24,039 bases of DNA from a virus. The translations under genes and the position numbers were made by a program. How positions within the stretch are numbered: the first letter of the stretch is position 1; each line of letters starts with the position of its first letter. Below are positions 15,201 to 22,926 of this stretch, piece by piece. The stretch spans positions 1-24,039 of IMG/VR virus record IMGVR_UViG_3300002460_001118. The stretch is one strand, 5' to 3'. The notes under the pieces are model-generated. The model saw only the letters and a program-made list of their open reading frames with translations. It had not been told where the DNA came from and did not search any database.

Positions 15201-17685
15201 TTTCTTTCGCCGTCAGAAGCGCATCCGGACCACGGGCGGCAGCCTCTAGCAGTTCAGCGCGAGCCACCTGCTCGAACTCATCGTCGATCACGTGCCATAT
15301 CTTGGCCCCGCCCAACCTGTCTTCGGCTTGGGCTACGGCCTGACCCCAGTTGATATTGAGGTTGTCCGAGAAGAAGATCGCGTCCAGTTCCTTGTCGGAG
15401 AGTGCATCCTGCACCTTGCCGATGATAGCGGCGGTCTCGTCAGGCCCAAGAGACTCCAGGAGACGTGGGTCCCATGCCCTGATCTGGTCCTTGACGGTAT
15501 CAACCCAGAAGTGGCGGTTACCGCGCAGGTAGCCCGTGGTGAATGACCGGAAGGAGGCGCTCTGCTCCATGTGCTGGGCAGCCTGGCCCATGCCAAAGCC
15601 CTTCTGGCCGCCTATCCACTCCGTGATGTTTTGTAGCCACGGGACTTTGCCTTTTTCGGCGTCTGCCAACAAGCGCATCCCGCGAGAGAGGGCGTCTTGT
15701 GTAAGTTCAGCGCCGAGTTCGCCCGCCATGCCTACGCCGGAGCGTAACCGGGCCGGTTCAATACCGATGCGCGTCCAGACCTTCGCCAACTCATCAGCGG
15801 GCGACATCCCGAAAGAACCGCGGGCGATCATCGTGGCGAAGTTGTTGAATGCGTTGCGGATCGGATAGGAAGGGTTGGTCTTGAGAAAGGCCAGCGTTTC
15901 GGCGGCCTTGATCGCATCCGTGAACTGAAGCAGTGGTCCCTTCGCCGACACACCGTAGGCGATGATGGCTTGCTGCGCCGCAACGTCCACCAACTTGTTC
16001 AGGAGTTCAGCACGGAAGCCCTCGGGCGAGTACAGGACCGTATCGCCAAAGACAGAACCCAGGCGCTGGATGACTTCCGGTCCCAATGCCTGATATCCGC
16101 CTTGCGCCAAGAGGGGCGCAAGGAGTTTCTGGGCATCGGGGAATTGCTGAAGCTTATCCGCAATCTGGTTCGTGATGGCCAGCGCCTCGCCGACTTTGAT
16201 ACGCTGCATGAGACTCGCCGGTGTCTCGCCCAGGAGTTGGGCAGCGAGGGTCAGCATGGGCTGCTCGAAGGAGGCCGTCTTCTGGTAGGCAATCAGCAGA
16301 TCGTCGCCGTACGCCTTGAAGGCCTTCAGGACGCCCATCACCTGGCGTCCCTCGTAGGTCACAACCATGTGGCCGAACTCGCGTCCCATCGCACCATCCG
16401 TGGAGCGCGTGATCGCCCTGATGATCTCGATTGGGTCTTGCGACTTGGCTAGAACATATGAGCTAACGTTGTTCAATATCTGGACGACGAACTCTGACGC
16501 CCTGGCGCGCGGCGTCAGCTTGAATGGAGTCGCAAGGATATCAAGGGCCTTGGGGAGTTTCGTTTCGACGCCCGGAATGCCCCCCGTGACGCGCAGGAAG
16601 CGTTCTTCCCATGGACCAAGTTGCTTCGTCACTTGCGCCGTTTCCACCGCGCCCTCGAAGCGCGCCACCTCGGCGGTCGCCTCGGCGATCTTGGCTGCAT
16701 CGCCGGCTTCTTCGGTCAATTTCAGTGCGGTCTGTGCTTCGTCCAGGCCGCGGGCGGCGAGTTCGGCCGCTTCCGGCACGGCCCGATTGAAGGCAAGATA
16801 CTCGCGCGCGAGGCGAATTCTCTCGAAGGGCTTGAGTCGGGGAAGGATGTAATTCAGCGGGTCGCCGGCGATGTGGACGAAAGCATCGTAGAGCTGTGCC
16901 CGAAAGGCAAGTGCACCAATATCCTGGTAGTACTCCTCGCGGGTTTGGATGAGGGCATCGTGATAAGTCATGCCGCCGGCGACGAGTTGTGTGATCCGCT
17001 GGCGCGCGCCGACAAGCCCCGCAACGCCCGGTAGGTCTTGGGGAACTACAAGGCGCTTCCGTGTTCCAACGGGTCCTAGAACCTCTTGTCCGGGAACGTT
17101 AGCCTGTCGCAGAAGAGCCTCGACTTCAGGAGATGCGGGTTCAACACCCTCTTCCGTCCATTGCGGCAGGTTCATCATGTCGGCGGAAAGACCGCCGGCG
17201 TACCAAGCAGCGCCGAGGTTCTCGTAGAAGTCCCGCTCTGCGGGATTGGCGAATGCGGAGAGCGCCTGGGCGCCAAATCCCGCGAAACGTTCAAGGTTCT
17301 CGGCGCCTACATCCAGAACGCCAAGCGCCTTCCCCACCCAGCCCGTGCCGAGTTTATCCAAGATCCACGAACCGACCGGGTTCTCAGCGACGCCCTGAAG
17401 CGCATTCATAAGGTTGCGCTCGCTGCGCGTCAGTTTCTCGTAGCCCGGAATAGAAAGGGGGTTATTGGGATCGTGTTGCTGATATCCGCCAAAGCCCGCC
17501 CCTTGCGGCGGCGGTTCCATGCGAACAATGCCGCGGGGAGTGAGCGCCGCAAGGGCCGGTTCGGGTCCACGTCGGGGTTGTGCAACCCCGCGGGACACAA
17601 GCGGTCTGCTTCCGGGTTGCGGAGGTGCAGCGACAGGCGTCGGCTGTTGTGGTTGCGGTCTCTTTCTTGGCGGCGCAGGTGGCAT
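12202..17685 (-). CDS. Giant 1827-residue virion-type protein
   Basis: ATG 17685 chosen because it overlaps the upstream stop (TAATG) behind GGAG; the open frame continues further upstream but only as a shadow. Residues 1-70 are Pro-rich. Most of the rest is long Ala/Glu/Arg-rich helices. Around 1255-1350 is an aromatic, hydrophobic stretch (FPYEFWFTQSVMKWAL, later LPFLPDWLGDGVFVDP) that could touch a membrane. The C-terminal third has recurring HPEY, HPKL and NPDL segments in Trp/Tyr-rich helices (about 1545-1610 and 1722-1760). I see no polymerase, protease, lysozyme or MuF motif. Position between portal and scaffold plus huge helical character suggests an internal ejection or minor head protein; this is inference. 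Confidence 0.8.
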   Translation of the reverse strand: MPPAPPRKRPQPQQPTPVAAPPQPGSRPLVSRGVAQPRRGPEPALAALTPRGIVRMEPPPQGAGFGGYQQHDPNNPLSIPGYEKLTRSERNLMNALQGVAENPVGSWILDKLGTGWVGKALGVLDVGAENLERFAGFGAQALSAFANPAERDFYENLGAAWYAGGLSADMMNLPQWTEEGVEPASPEVEALLRQANVPGQEVLGPVGTRKRLVVPQDLPGVAGLVGARQRITQLVAGGMTYHDALIQTREEYYQDIGALAFRAQLYDAFVHIAGDPLNYILPRLKPFERIRLAREYLAFNRAVPEAAELAARGLDEAQTALKLTEEAGDAAKIAEATAEVARFEGAVETAQVTKQLGPWEERFLRVTGGIPGVETKLPKALDILATPFKLTPRARASEFVVQILNNVSSYVLAKSQDPIEIIRAITRSTDGAMGREFGHMVVTYEGRQVMGVLKAFKAYGDDLLIAYQKTASFEQPMLTLAAQLLGETPASLMQRIKVGEALAITNQIADKLQQFPDAQKLLAPLLAQGGYQALGPEVIQRLGSVFGDTVLYSPEGFRAELLNKLVDVAAQQAIIAYGVSAKGPLLQFTDAIKAAETLAFLKTNPSYPIRNAFNNFATMIARGSFGMSPADELAKVWTRIGIEPARLRSGVGMAGELGAELTQDALSRGMRLLADAEKGKVPWLQNITEWIGGQKGFGMGQAAQHMEQSASFRSFTTGYLRGNRHFWVDTVKDQIRAWDPRLLESLGPDETAAIIGKVQDALSDKELDAIFFSDNLNINWGQAVAQAEDRLGGAKIWHVIDDEFEQVARAELLEAAARGPDALLTAKESLVGRMNQVLDERLDAAVQNMIDEAQALTETEKIGAYPKIWTAITDEFWGGMQKTISENAEMAELARRATDPQAASVIWQQLRAQSGSFWERTWTRVEARLEGFSRGAKAINLPNSDALTGTFREWRRGWKDYFNFKSKAWDNYWEALIAGETPRRTAEEIVLELDQRYGKMIELEGEYMGRMDQSVASMLPAEQRGAYLQWRASVANMRQADKEAVRAFYQQLQGMTKEERYAAFAAENQRRAARLSLIWDEENRGLAAMAGNAQAGAPYQQAAQQATEALNAEYDVLNKRLWDAATPKAAHDAIKARMADIDDKLRPVPGMVAGPTTQHAALPNFHTVVPRQLYMSTGVDELWYTRGREVFDALSDSLEVLARKKPLRFGNMTPDVQNMLRANIEGLKGKMADARFASTRFGEYVRDSALLNYSRRFNYNTWLGAIFPYEFWFTQSVMKWALHSLDRPAMLSTYLRTRRFLDSAYGPNEERLPTRLRGRIKIPLPFLPDWLGDGVFVDPLRAVLPFDSWNQPFEQFASQTMRDQGAAERVLRELVNDGKITQQDYNLALTTRTGPAWERAMVLARQDDAEGRLNGFDFMSLFTSPHAPLLWAYNLARGEPERIGPILPFSRTVAGVQGLLGIPPSEGLNSVGAAIRKSLGLPAFDQWEDYRVDRMLANMAATGDISSTEARRAMIERNGEAFEEAQRRAAIEYGVSAMGSTLAIPAAAYPPGEERMRELAVEYQGAWKAYEDGDDDAVKQFYDQHPEYEARLALYDSPDERMRTFLADELWNAWNNLPQLHRDEVKAQLGPEFVYGFLNPETRSTANVPVDTMGVWLKFMGGDPPGSMTVRGGLPPLTSPEVANRVQVFYDIREQRMDYNDTLWPLQHDYFQLQEGQARKDFLRAHPKLQQYWNWRRDFMYRNPDLAPYLEDDPARYPKYKSEAELRAVQAAQPNYTAQEWQTLLGGAVYRLARDTEPLPQAVLQRLETVAKELGLSIEQLQSLLQD

Positions 17686-18329
17686 TAGAATCTCCAGTTC
17701 ACGAGGCCATACGCGCCGCCGAAGCCCGCGCCGCGGGTAACGCCGCCGGTGTTCTGGGGCACGTAGTCGTCCTGGTAGTATCCGCCCCCAGAACCTCCAT
17801 CGCCGGTCACGGTTATGGTTATGTCCTCGGCACCCTCTTCGGGCGGCGGGGAGATCCACGGGCTACCTGGGCGTCCTGCCCCTGGTTCATATTGGAAAGG
17901 CTCTGTCCTTCTGGGGGGGACGACATTCCCAATGTAATCCACGCCGCCCCCAAGCGGCCTTGATCGTACCGGTCCACGCGTGACAACTCCCGTTGCGGAT
18001 AGTGGTCCTCCGGGCTGTTTTACGCCGCCAACCTTCGGTACTTGCTGTAAACCAATGGTCGCTCCTGCCGTAATAGGTACACCATAATCTACCCCCCCGC
18101 CTAGAGGATTTACTCGCAGTTGCCTGGGCGCCGCCTGCGCACCAATGGAGGCCGCCGCGGATCCGGGCTGGACACCAATCCGCGCGGACGCGGCGCCGGG
18201 AACGGCAGTCGCGCCACCGCCGGTAAGATTCACGAGGGGAATCTGCGGTGTGGGCGGCCTAGTAATTCGTGGCGTCGGCGGTTGCTGCGGTTTCGGTTTC
18301 GGCCTGGGCTTCTGTCCCGCTCCTGGCAT
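17685..18329 (-). CDS. Pro/Gly-rich repeat protein, probable virion accessory
   Basis: About 214 residues from ATG 18329, chosen over an upstream TTG because GGAGAGAG sits a few bases before it. Residues 1-30 are Pro/Lys-rich. The centre holds imperfect repeats: ARIGVQPGS, ASIGAQAAP and ATIGLQQVP, and two copies of PLGGGVDY followed by Gly/Val-rich sequence. The C-terminal part is acidic then Gly/Tyr-rich (GGSGGGYYQDDYVP). Low complexity throughout, with no catalytic motif and probably unstructured. The stop overlaps the start of the giant gene (TAATG), and both proteins have a Pro-rich N-terminus, suggesting they work together in the virion. Confidence 0.65.
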   Translation of the reverse strand: MPGAGQKPRPKPKPQQPPTPRITRPPTPQIPLVNLTGGGATAVPGAASARIGVQPGSAAASIGAQAAPRQLRVNPLGGGVDYGVPITAGATIGLQQVPKVGGVKQPGGPLSATGVVTRGPVRSRPLGGGVDYIGNVVPPRRTEPFQYEPGAGRPGSPWISPPPEEGAEDITITVTGDGGSGGGYYQDDYVPQNTGGVTRGAGFGGAYGLVNWRF

Positions 18330-18432
18330 TGCGTCTCTCTCCAAAGTAGTTCTTTTCGAACATGTCCAGTAACTCGATCATGTCCAGTTCGGCTTCGACG
18401 ATCATGATGTCCATCTCGCGCTCGGTCAACAT
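18259..18432 (-). CDS. Small acidic protein coupled to portal (57 residues)
   Basis: ATG 18432 overlaps the portal stop as TGATG, a typical reinitiation junction. The first 28 residues form an acidic amphipathic helix (EREMDIMIVEAELDMIELLD), then FEKNYFGERR and a Thr/Ala/Glu-rich tail. The second half overlaps the following Pro/Gly-rich gene in another frame and has the look of a shadow read-through, so the functional part is probably the N-terminal helix. Not recognised. Confidence 0.55.
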   Translation of the reverse strand: MLTEREMDIMIVEAELDMIELLDMFEKNYFGERRNARSGTEAQAETETAATADATNY

Positions 18433-20246
18433 CACGCAACCTCGGCAGTCTGCTCGCCTTCCATGGTGAGTCCGGTCTGCCCCTCACGCGTGGCCTGCGG
18501 GAACATCTCGGCTGGCGGCGCGCCACCCATGGCGGGGTTGAAGCCCTGCCCGCCAACTCCTTCCACTCCGGGCGGCGCGCCAGGCATGGGTTGCTGCTGT
18601 TGTGCCTGCTGCTGCGCCTGTTGCTGTTGCGCAGCTTGCGCTTGCTGCTGCGCCTGCTGTTGCACGGCCATCTGCATCTGCAAGTCATCTTGCTTGATGT
18701 ACTTCTGTAGAAAGTATTCTTGCAGACGCTCGATCATGCGCGTACGGATAGCGCTCTGGGGATCGGTCAGGCCGATGTCCTGAAGCGCTTCCTCAACGGG
18801 GTAGTTGAGTTTGTCCACGGCGATTGCGGCGGCGTTGATGCGCTGCTGGCGATCTGTCGGCATATCCGGCTTGAGTTCGACCGAGATGTACAGGTTCTTG
18901 GGGTCAATGTCGTCGGGGGAGATGTCGTACATCTTGCCGAAGCCGCGCGAGTCGGTGTCGTAGGCCTTGACGGTCTCGCCCGAGAACTCAACCCACAAAA
19001 GCATCTGGGTGAGGATGTCACCGACGGCCAGTTCTGCCAGCTCCTTGTACGGCTTGAGTGTGCCCAGGGCGGTCAGCGTCGCCAGGTTCAGCGTAGCATA
19101 GGCGGTCTGGGCGGGGATCTCGCCGCCTTGCAGGATCGACGCCACGGTACTCTTCGAGAGCGCGGCCCTGATCTGTTCTGAAAGGCTGGCGATGCCCTGA
19201 TCCAGCGCGGGCGGCTGCAACGGGGCGACATTCGTGTTTGGGCCGGTACGGAGCGGCTTGTTTACGTCGCCGTAATCGACTTCCGCGTCCTCGGCGCCGG
19301 GTCCCTGAATGTGCAGGCGGGGCGCCGACGCATAGGCGATGCCCTCGGAGAATAGCAAGGTCAGAAGAGAATTGAGGGTATCCCATTGCCCGGACTGCTT
19401 CACGGAATACAGAAGTGGGATACGTTGATGCTCCGGATCGCTTTCAAGCGTCGTGCCGCCAATTCTGCATACCCAAGGCATGAAGGACATCTCGTGCGGT
19501 TGCGACTCGATGAGTTGGATCACGTCCTTGGCGTCGGGAGGGGCTGCAACCGGATCACTGGTCGCAACGCACCACACGGCGCGCTCTTCAAGGTCGGTGT
19601 AGTCGTACACCGTGACGTAGCGGGCGTCGTCCTCGTCTCTCTTGGCCTTCACCTCTTTGGCGAGGTCGCCCCACGAATCGATCACCTCGTCGATGGGCAC
19701 AACGGAGTTGTAAAGCACGGCCTCGGGCATGAGGTCCGAATAGCGGGTATGCACGTGGCGCGGGTTGTACATGATGACCGCATACGGCCCGAAGCGCTCG
19801 GCGATGCGGGCACGGGCCGCGGACAGCGAACCCTGCTTCTTTTGGTGCGGCAGGAACATGACGCGGGCGCAGATCTCGTCGTAGCGCAGTGAACTCATGA
19901 CGACATCGCGGATGATGGACGCCCTGCGCCGACGGGAAGCGTTGTACAAATGCCACTTCAAGGCGCGCTCGATGCGGTTGGCCTGCGCCTTCCCCTGGTC
20001 GTCCTCGGTCAACGGCTGGAGCTTGACGCCCGGATCGAGCGTCGCCAGCACACGCGTGCCGGCCCGGATCACGTCGTGCGGATCGGTGGATACAACCTTG
20101 TGGATGTAGTCGATGCCGCTGAGTGGGTAGGGCAAGGACCACTGAGATTTGAACATCTCGTCGCACTTGGCGAAGAGGCGGTCCCGGTTGACATCCGCAT
20201 CGATCATGTTCTGGGCGATCTTCTTGACTTTGGCGAAAGTGGGCAT
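18432..20246 (-). CDS. Portal protein
   Basis: 604 residues. Portal proteins form the dodecameric ring at one capsid vertex through which the terminase pumps DNA. Support comes from position straight after the large terminase, length, and the layout: N-terminal helical part with DPHDVIRAGTRVLATLDPGV, a central alpha/beta region with VTVYDYTDLEERAVWCVA, and a helical region around SLSEQIRAALSKSTVASILQG that fits the portal crown/stem. Residues about 527-552 are nearly pure Gln/Ala, followed by a Pro/Gly-rich tail. GGAG precedes the ATG, which overlaps the terminase stop. The subfamily is uncertain. Confidence 0.85.
   Translation of the reverse strand: MPTFAKVKKIAQNMIDADVNRDRLFAKCDEMFKSQWSLPYPLSGIDYIHKVVSTDPHDVIRAGTRVLATLDPGVKLQPLTEDDQGKAQANRIERALKWHLYNASRRRRASIIRDVVMSSLRYDEICARVMFLPHQKKQGSLSAARARIAERFGPYAVIMYNPRHVHTRYSDLMPEAVLYNSVVPIDEVIDSWGDLAKEVKAKRDEDDARYVTVYDYTDLEERAVWCVATSDPVAAPPDAKDVIQLIESQPHEMSFMPWVCRIGGTTLESDPEHQRIPLLYSVKQSGQWDTLNSLLTLLFSEGIAYASAPRLHIQGPGAEDAEVDYGDVNKPLRTGPNTNVAPLQPPALDQGIASLSEQIRAALSKSTVASILQGGEIPAQTAYATLNLATLTALGTLKPYKELAELAVGDILTQMLLWVEFSGETVKAYDTDSRGFGKMYDISPDDIDPKNLYISVELKPDMPTDRQQRINAAAIAVDKLNYPVEEALQDIGLTDPQSAIRTRMIERLQEYFLQKYIKQDDLQMQMAVQQQAQQQAQAAQQQQAQQQAQQQQPMPGAPPGVEGVGGQGFNPAMGGAPPAEMFPQATREGQTGLTMEGEQTAEVA
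18588..18672. repeat. Gln-coding low-complexity tract in the portal gene
   Basis: A run built of CTG/TTG-type triplets on the plus strand, read as alternating Gln and Ala codons on the coding strand. Such tracts change length by slippage, so this part of the portal C-terminus may vary between relatives. Confidence 0.6.
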
Positions 20247-21727
20247 TATTTTCTCCCCAACGCGGCGTACGGATTGCTATGCGTCCGCTCTTCGTACCAT
20301 GGCTGCGGCAACGTGCTGCGTTTGCGCGGCGGCGCAAGCGAATCCTGGGACACCGCGAGCGCGTAGTAAACTGCGTCCAGTGTATCATCATGTTCCCCGA
20401 GAGGCCATAGTGTCCACTCGGAGATGAAGTGCTTGATGAACTCGTTGGCAGCATCCGAAATCCAAGCACGGTTGTACTCGAACAACGGCGCCATCTGCTT
20501 CTCGAAGCGCTCGCCCTTGCTCTTGCGGCCCGTGTGACAGGCCAGGATGGGCAGTTTTGTGTTGCGCAGGAGAAGGGAGTAGAATTCCTCACCCTTGCCG
20601 ATAGCCTCGACGCCGATCAAGTAGAGAGTCGGATAGGCGGCGGCAATGGCCTGCACCTTGGTCTCAGCCTCACCCTGGGAAAGATGTCCACGGAAGCCGT
20701 CTACGAGAACTGCGCCGCCGCCAGGCAAGATGCGGCATACGGACAGGGCGAAGTAGTCACGCTTGCTGTCCCTTAGCTTGTCGATGGTCGAGGCGTAGTC
20801 CACGCCCATGACAATCGGCCACGACGGGTCGATCTTGTCCGCCGGGTAGTAGTGCAGCCACTCGTGCTTGAGATGGATGCCGCGCGCAGCCTCCAGATCG
20901 AGCAGGAACATGCGAGCGAACTCGACGGCGCCCGCCAGCTTGCGATGGCGCTCGATCTCCTCTTCGGGGAACTTGTCGGGCCACGTCGGCACGCCGGGGG
21001 CAGCGTACACCGGCGTCCTAGTGCAGTCGAAGAGGCCCGTGGCCTTGATGTAGGAAATCGTATCATTCATCGTCCAGGGAGTTCCAATGACGACGGTCTT
21101 GGTCTTCCCAGGTACAATGGTCTCAAAGATCGTGCCGGTCAGGATCTTATCGGTCCTGGCCCGCTCGCGCGGCGAGGACGTGTTCTCTTCGTTGTCCACG
21201 TCGTCCATCACGAGCACGCCGTCGGGGTGCTTGCCGATGATGGCGCCACTGGTGTAGCCCAGTCCGATCAGCGTCGGGTCTTTGCGATCCGAGTTCATGC
21301 GCCGCCAGTCGGCATACTCGATGTCGGTCCGCTTGACCTCGTAGCCCATGGCGCCCCAACCACGCTCCTTGTCCGGTATAACATTGGGGAAGCACAACTT
21401 GAAGCCGGAATTGTTCTCGATGATGTCTGCGATCAACGCGGCGTTATCCTGGGCGATCTGGTCTCCAACCTGGATGAGTAGATTGGCTTTGTGCGGCTCC
21501 AGGCCAATGCGATAAGCCAGATACGTGTTGACAACCGTCGTTTTCGTGGAACCACGGAACGCCTCGATAAGGACGCTCAGCGCCCGGTTTATCTGCTCCA
21601 CCCACGCCTCGGCATGACGCGGCATCGGCTTGTTGTGGACCAGAACATAGAAGATACGAAACCCAAGCGGAGTATCCGAACGCGCGACTTGTGCTAGCTC
21701 CTCGGTATTGACAGTCTTCTCTACCAC
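20246..21727 (-). CDS. terL: Terminase large subunit (ATPase and nuclease)
   Basis: 493 residues, typical length. The motor protein that packages phage DNA through the portal and cuts it. N-terminal ATPase: Walker A-like AFRGSTKTT (residues 56-64, Lys62), Walker B VLVMDD (171-176), coupling motif GTPWTMND (215-222). C-terminal RNase H-like nuclease: acidic residues in GVDYAS (Asp310), GVEAIGKGE (Glu374) and HDDTLDAVYYAL (Asp451). The P-loop lacks the usual Gly immediately before Lys. GTG start chosen because GGAGG lies eight bases upstream. The stop overlaps the portal start (TAATG), as expected of a terminase-portal pair. Confidence 0.95.
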   Translation of the reverse strand: MVEKTVNTEELAQVARSDTPLGFRIFYVLVHNKPMPRHAEAWVEQINRALSVLIEAFRGSTKTTVVNTYLAYRIGLEPHKANLLIQVGDQIAQDNAALIADIIENNSGFKLCFPNVIPDKERGWGAMGYEVKRTDIEYADWRRMNSDRKDPTLIGLGYTSGAIIGKHPDGVLVMDDVDNEENTSSPRERARTDKILTGTIFETIVPGKTKTVVIGTPWTMNDTISYIKATGLFDCTRTPVYAAPGVPTWPDKFPEEEIERHRKLAGAVEFARMFLLDLEAARGIHLKHEWLHYYPADKIDPSWPIVMGVDYASTIDKLRDSKRDYFALSVCRILPGGGAVLVDGFRGHLSQGEAETKVQAIAAAYPTLYLIGVEAIGKGEEFYSLLLRNTKLPILACHTGRKSKGERFEKQMAPLFEYNRAWISDAANEFIKHFISEWTLWPLGEHDDTLDAVYYALAVSQDSLAPPRKRSTLPQPWYEERTHSNPYAALGRK

Positions 21728-21730
21728 GGA

Positions 21731-21919
21731 TCATTTCCTCCCTTTCGTTTTTCCCTTGCGTTTGCGATTGCGGTCACGCTTGAACTCCGCCGCCGTGTGC
21801 GTTGCGCCCGTCGTCACGTTCTTGGCCTCGATGACCTGGCCGTTCTTGAACGCCAGCCGCACCTTCTTGCCCTTCTTGGTCTTCTTTACCCTGTAGCGAA
21901 CGTTCTTACCGAGTGGCAC
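21731..21919 (-). CDS. Small basic protein (62 residues)
   Basis: Starts at GTG 21919 behind a good GGAG site, overlapping the end of the previous ORF. Very Lys/Arg-rich with basic ends and a central beta-like part (KKVRLAFKNGQVIEAKNV). Its 3' end contains the GGGAGG ribosome-binding site of the terminase gene. Small, basic proteins like this next to packaging genes may bind nucleic acid, but the family is not recognised. Confidence 0.6.
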   Translation of the reverse strand: MPLGKNVRYRVKKTKKGKKVRLAFKNGQVIEAKNVTTGATHTAAEFKRDRNRKRKGKTKGRK

Positions 21920-22040
21920 GTTTCTTCTCCAGTGCGCGGCGCGCTTTCTTGAGGTTCTTGAGGCGCTGTGCTTCCATGGCTTTCCGTTGACTCTCCTTTT
22001 CGGCCTTCAGTTCGCGCAGGCGAGCCATGCGCGCTTGCAT
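21906..22040 (-). CDS. Small highly charged helical protein (44 residues)
   Basis: ORF from ATG 22040 to TAA at 21906, in the -1 frame relative to the clipped tail gene it overlaps. It is almost entirely Lys/Arg/Glu/Ala and predicted to be one long helix (RLRELKAEKESQRK and LKNLKKARRALEKK). The open frame extends upstream of the ATG to about 22105 and stays helix-like (EQRDRDEARRIAE), so the gene may be the remaining end of a longer protein. The ribosome-binding site is weak. Its stop overlaps the GTG start of the next gene. Confidence 0.5.
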   Translation of the reverse strand: MQARMARLRELKAEKESQRKAMEAQRLKNLKKARRALEKKRATR

Positions 22041-22294
22041 CTCGGCAATGCGACGGGCTTCGTCCCGGTCCCGTTGCTCTTGGCTCCACCCGACGCGGCG
22101 GGGAAGTTCGTTGCGTTATTCGTGACCGCAATTCGAGCGTAACCACTGCCAGTCAACTCCGTTCCGCCGCCGACATCTGAAGGCCCTACACTGTACAATC
22201 CAAAGTACACCGTGGCCGGAGCCGCATAGGCCGCATTGCCCAGAACATGGTCGAGCAATTCGTTCTCCAGAAAGTCAGACTTTGAGCCTGCCAT
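22007..22294 (-). CDS. Truncated phage tail-protein family fragment
   Basis: Residues 1 to about 76 match a recurrent phage virion-protein family: an N-terminal helix (DFLENELLDHVLG), then APATVYFGLYSVGPSD, GGGTELTGSGYAR, and AVTNNATNFPAASGG followed by KSNGT. From my knowledge of the family, members normally continue with an ITFP...GSWGTVTHFGIFD-type beta region and a length well above 100 residues. Here the homology stops at the SNGT position, the next residues (TKPVALPRCKRAWLACAN) do not fit, and translation ends. A clear AGGAG lies upstream of the ATG. The gene therefore looks clipped by recombination or deletion. The next 44-residue ORF begins inside its 3' end in another frame. Confidence 0.7.
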   Translation of the reverse strand: MAGSKSDFLENELLDHVLGNAAYAAPATVYFGLYSVGPSDVGGGTELTGSGYARIAVTNNATNFPAASGGAKSNGTGTKPVALPRCKRAWLACAN

Positions 22295-22303
22295 GATTTA
22301 CTC

Positions 22304-22546
22304 CTAGATGAGCCAGTCAACTTCCAGACTCAATGGACCAGCGTACACAGCAAACACCCAGTCGTCATGCCAACGATACCGCTCTACTTCCCAACGCCGC
22401 CACTTCTCGATCTCGCAAACCGCCGACATAAGTAGCGGCCCAATGCGCACACGCACACCGAACTCACGCGGATACAACGCAATCGCTATCCCCGACGCTA
22501 GCAACTGCCCAAGAAGATCGGGACCCTTACCCTCGTCCACGTTCAT
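22304..22546 (-). CDS. Hypothetical 80-residue protein
   Basis: Not recognised. The start ATG overlaps the TGA of the preceding gene (ATGA), so it is translationally coupled. The middle is hydrophobic (residues about 10-45, with beta-like VRVRIGPLL), followed by a Trp/Arg-rich stretch (KWRRWEVERYRWHDDW) and a short C-terminal beta segment ending EVDWLI. No signal peptide or metal-binding motif. Real-gene status rests on tight coupling and length; function unknown. Confidence 0.6.
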   Translation of the reverse strand: MNVDEGKGPDLLGQLLASGIAIALYPREFGVRVRIGPLLMSAVCEIEKWRRWEVERYRWHDDWVFAVYAGPLSLEVDWLI

Positions 22547-22926
22547 AACCGCGCCGCCTGGTCAATGTCAACCTTCGCCTGCTGCAAATACGCCCTCAAC
22601 TTCGCCAACTCTCTGTCCCCATCCTTCCAGCGACCTACATTCGCCAACGCCGCATCAAATTGCTCCACCGCACGCGACGCAACCCCGAGGGCATGGGTCT
22701 TCTTCGCCAACCGATCTGCGAAATGGCGCATCTTCTGCTCTGCCTCCCCCAACGCCTGCTCACGCGCCATCGCAATCTGCATCCAGTCTACATGCACCTC
22801 AACCCGAATCTCCTTCAACGGACGCCCACGACCACGCTTTTCTTCCGCTACAACGGTCATTCGACGCTCCTGTGCGATTTTCGCCCACATCGCGGACGAG
22901 AAATTCCCGCTACCCACGCCGCCCAC
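22543..22926 (-). CDS. Hypothetical coiled-coil protein (GGVGSGN start)
   Basis: 127 residues with a GTG start. It opens with MGGVGSGN, a Gly-rich start that recurs in phage proteins encoded near terminase genes, then a basic RGRGRPLKE segment (about 31-39) resembling an AT-hook-like or basic DNA-contact patch, and from about residue 50 a long charged helix likely to be a coiled coil. The ribosome-binding site is weak. It joins the next gene through an ATGA overlap. Size, basic patch and position a little upstream of the large terminase make a small-terminase or packaging accessory role possible, but no diagnostic motif is seen. Confidence 0.65.
   Translation of the reverse strand: MGGVGSGNFSSAMWAKIAQERRMTVVAEEKRGRGRPLKEIRVEVHVDWMQIAMAREQALGEAEQKMRHFADRLAKKTHALGVASRAVEQFDAALANVGRWKDGDRELAKLRAYLQQAKVDIDQAARL

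Noticed and set aside
12202-17685. Giant protein as an N4-type virion RNA polymerase
   Set aside because: I looked for T7-like polymerase motifs because of the size and the N4-like capsid, but found none, and the length and composition do not match.
22040-22130. Programmed -1 frameshift joining the clipped tail gene to the charged helical ORF
   Set aside because: The frames are related by -1 and overlap, but no X XXY YYZ slippery heptamer or strong downstream structure is visible in the overlap.
22543-22570. Promoter TTGACA-N17-TTATGA before the 80-residue gene
   Set aside because: The -35 box is perfect but the -10 match is poor, and the gene is already coupled to the one upstream by ATGA.
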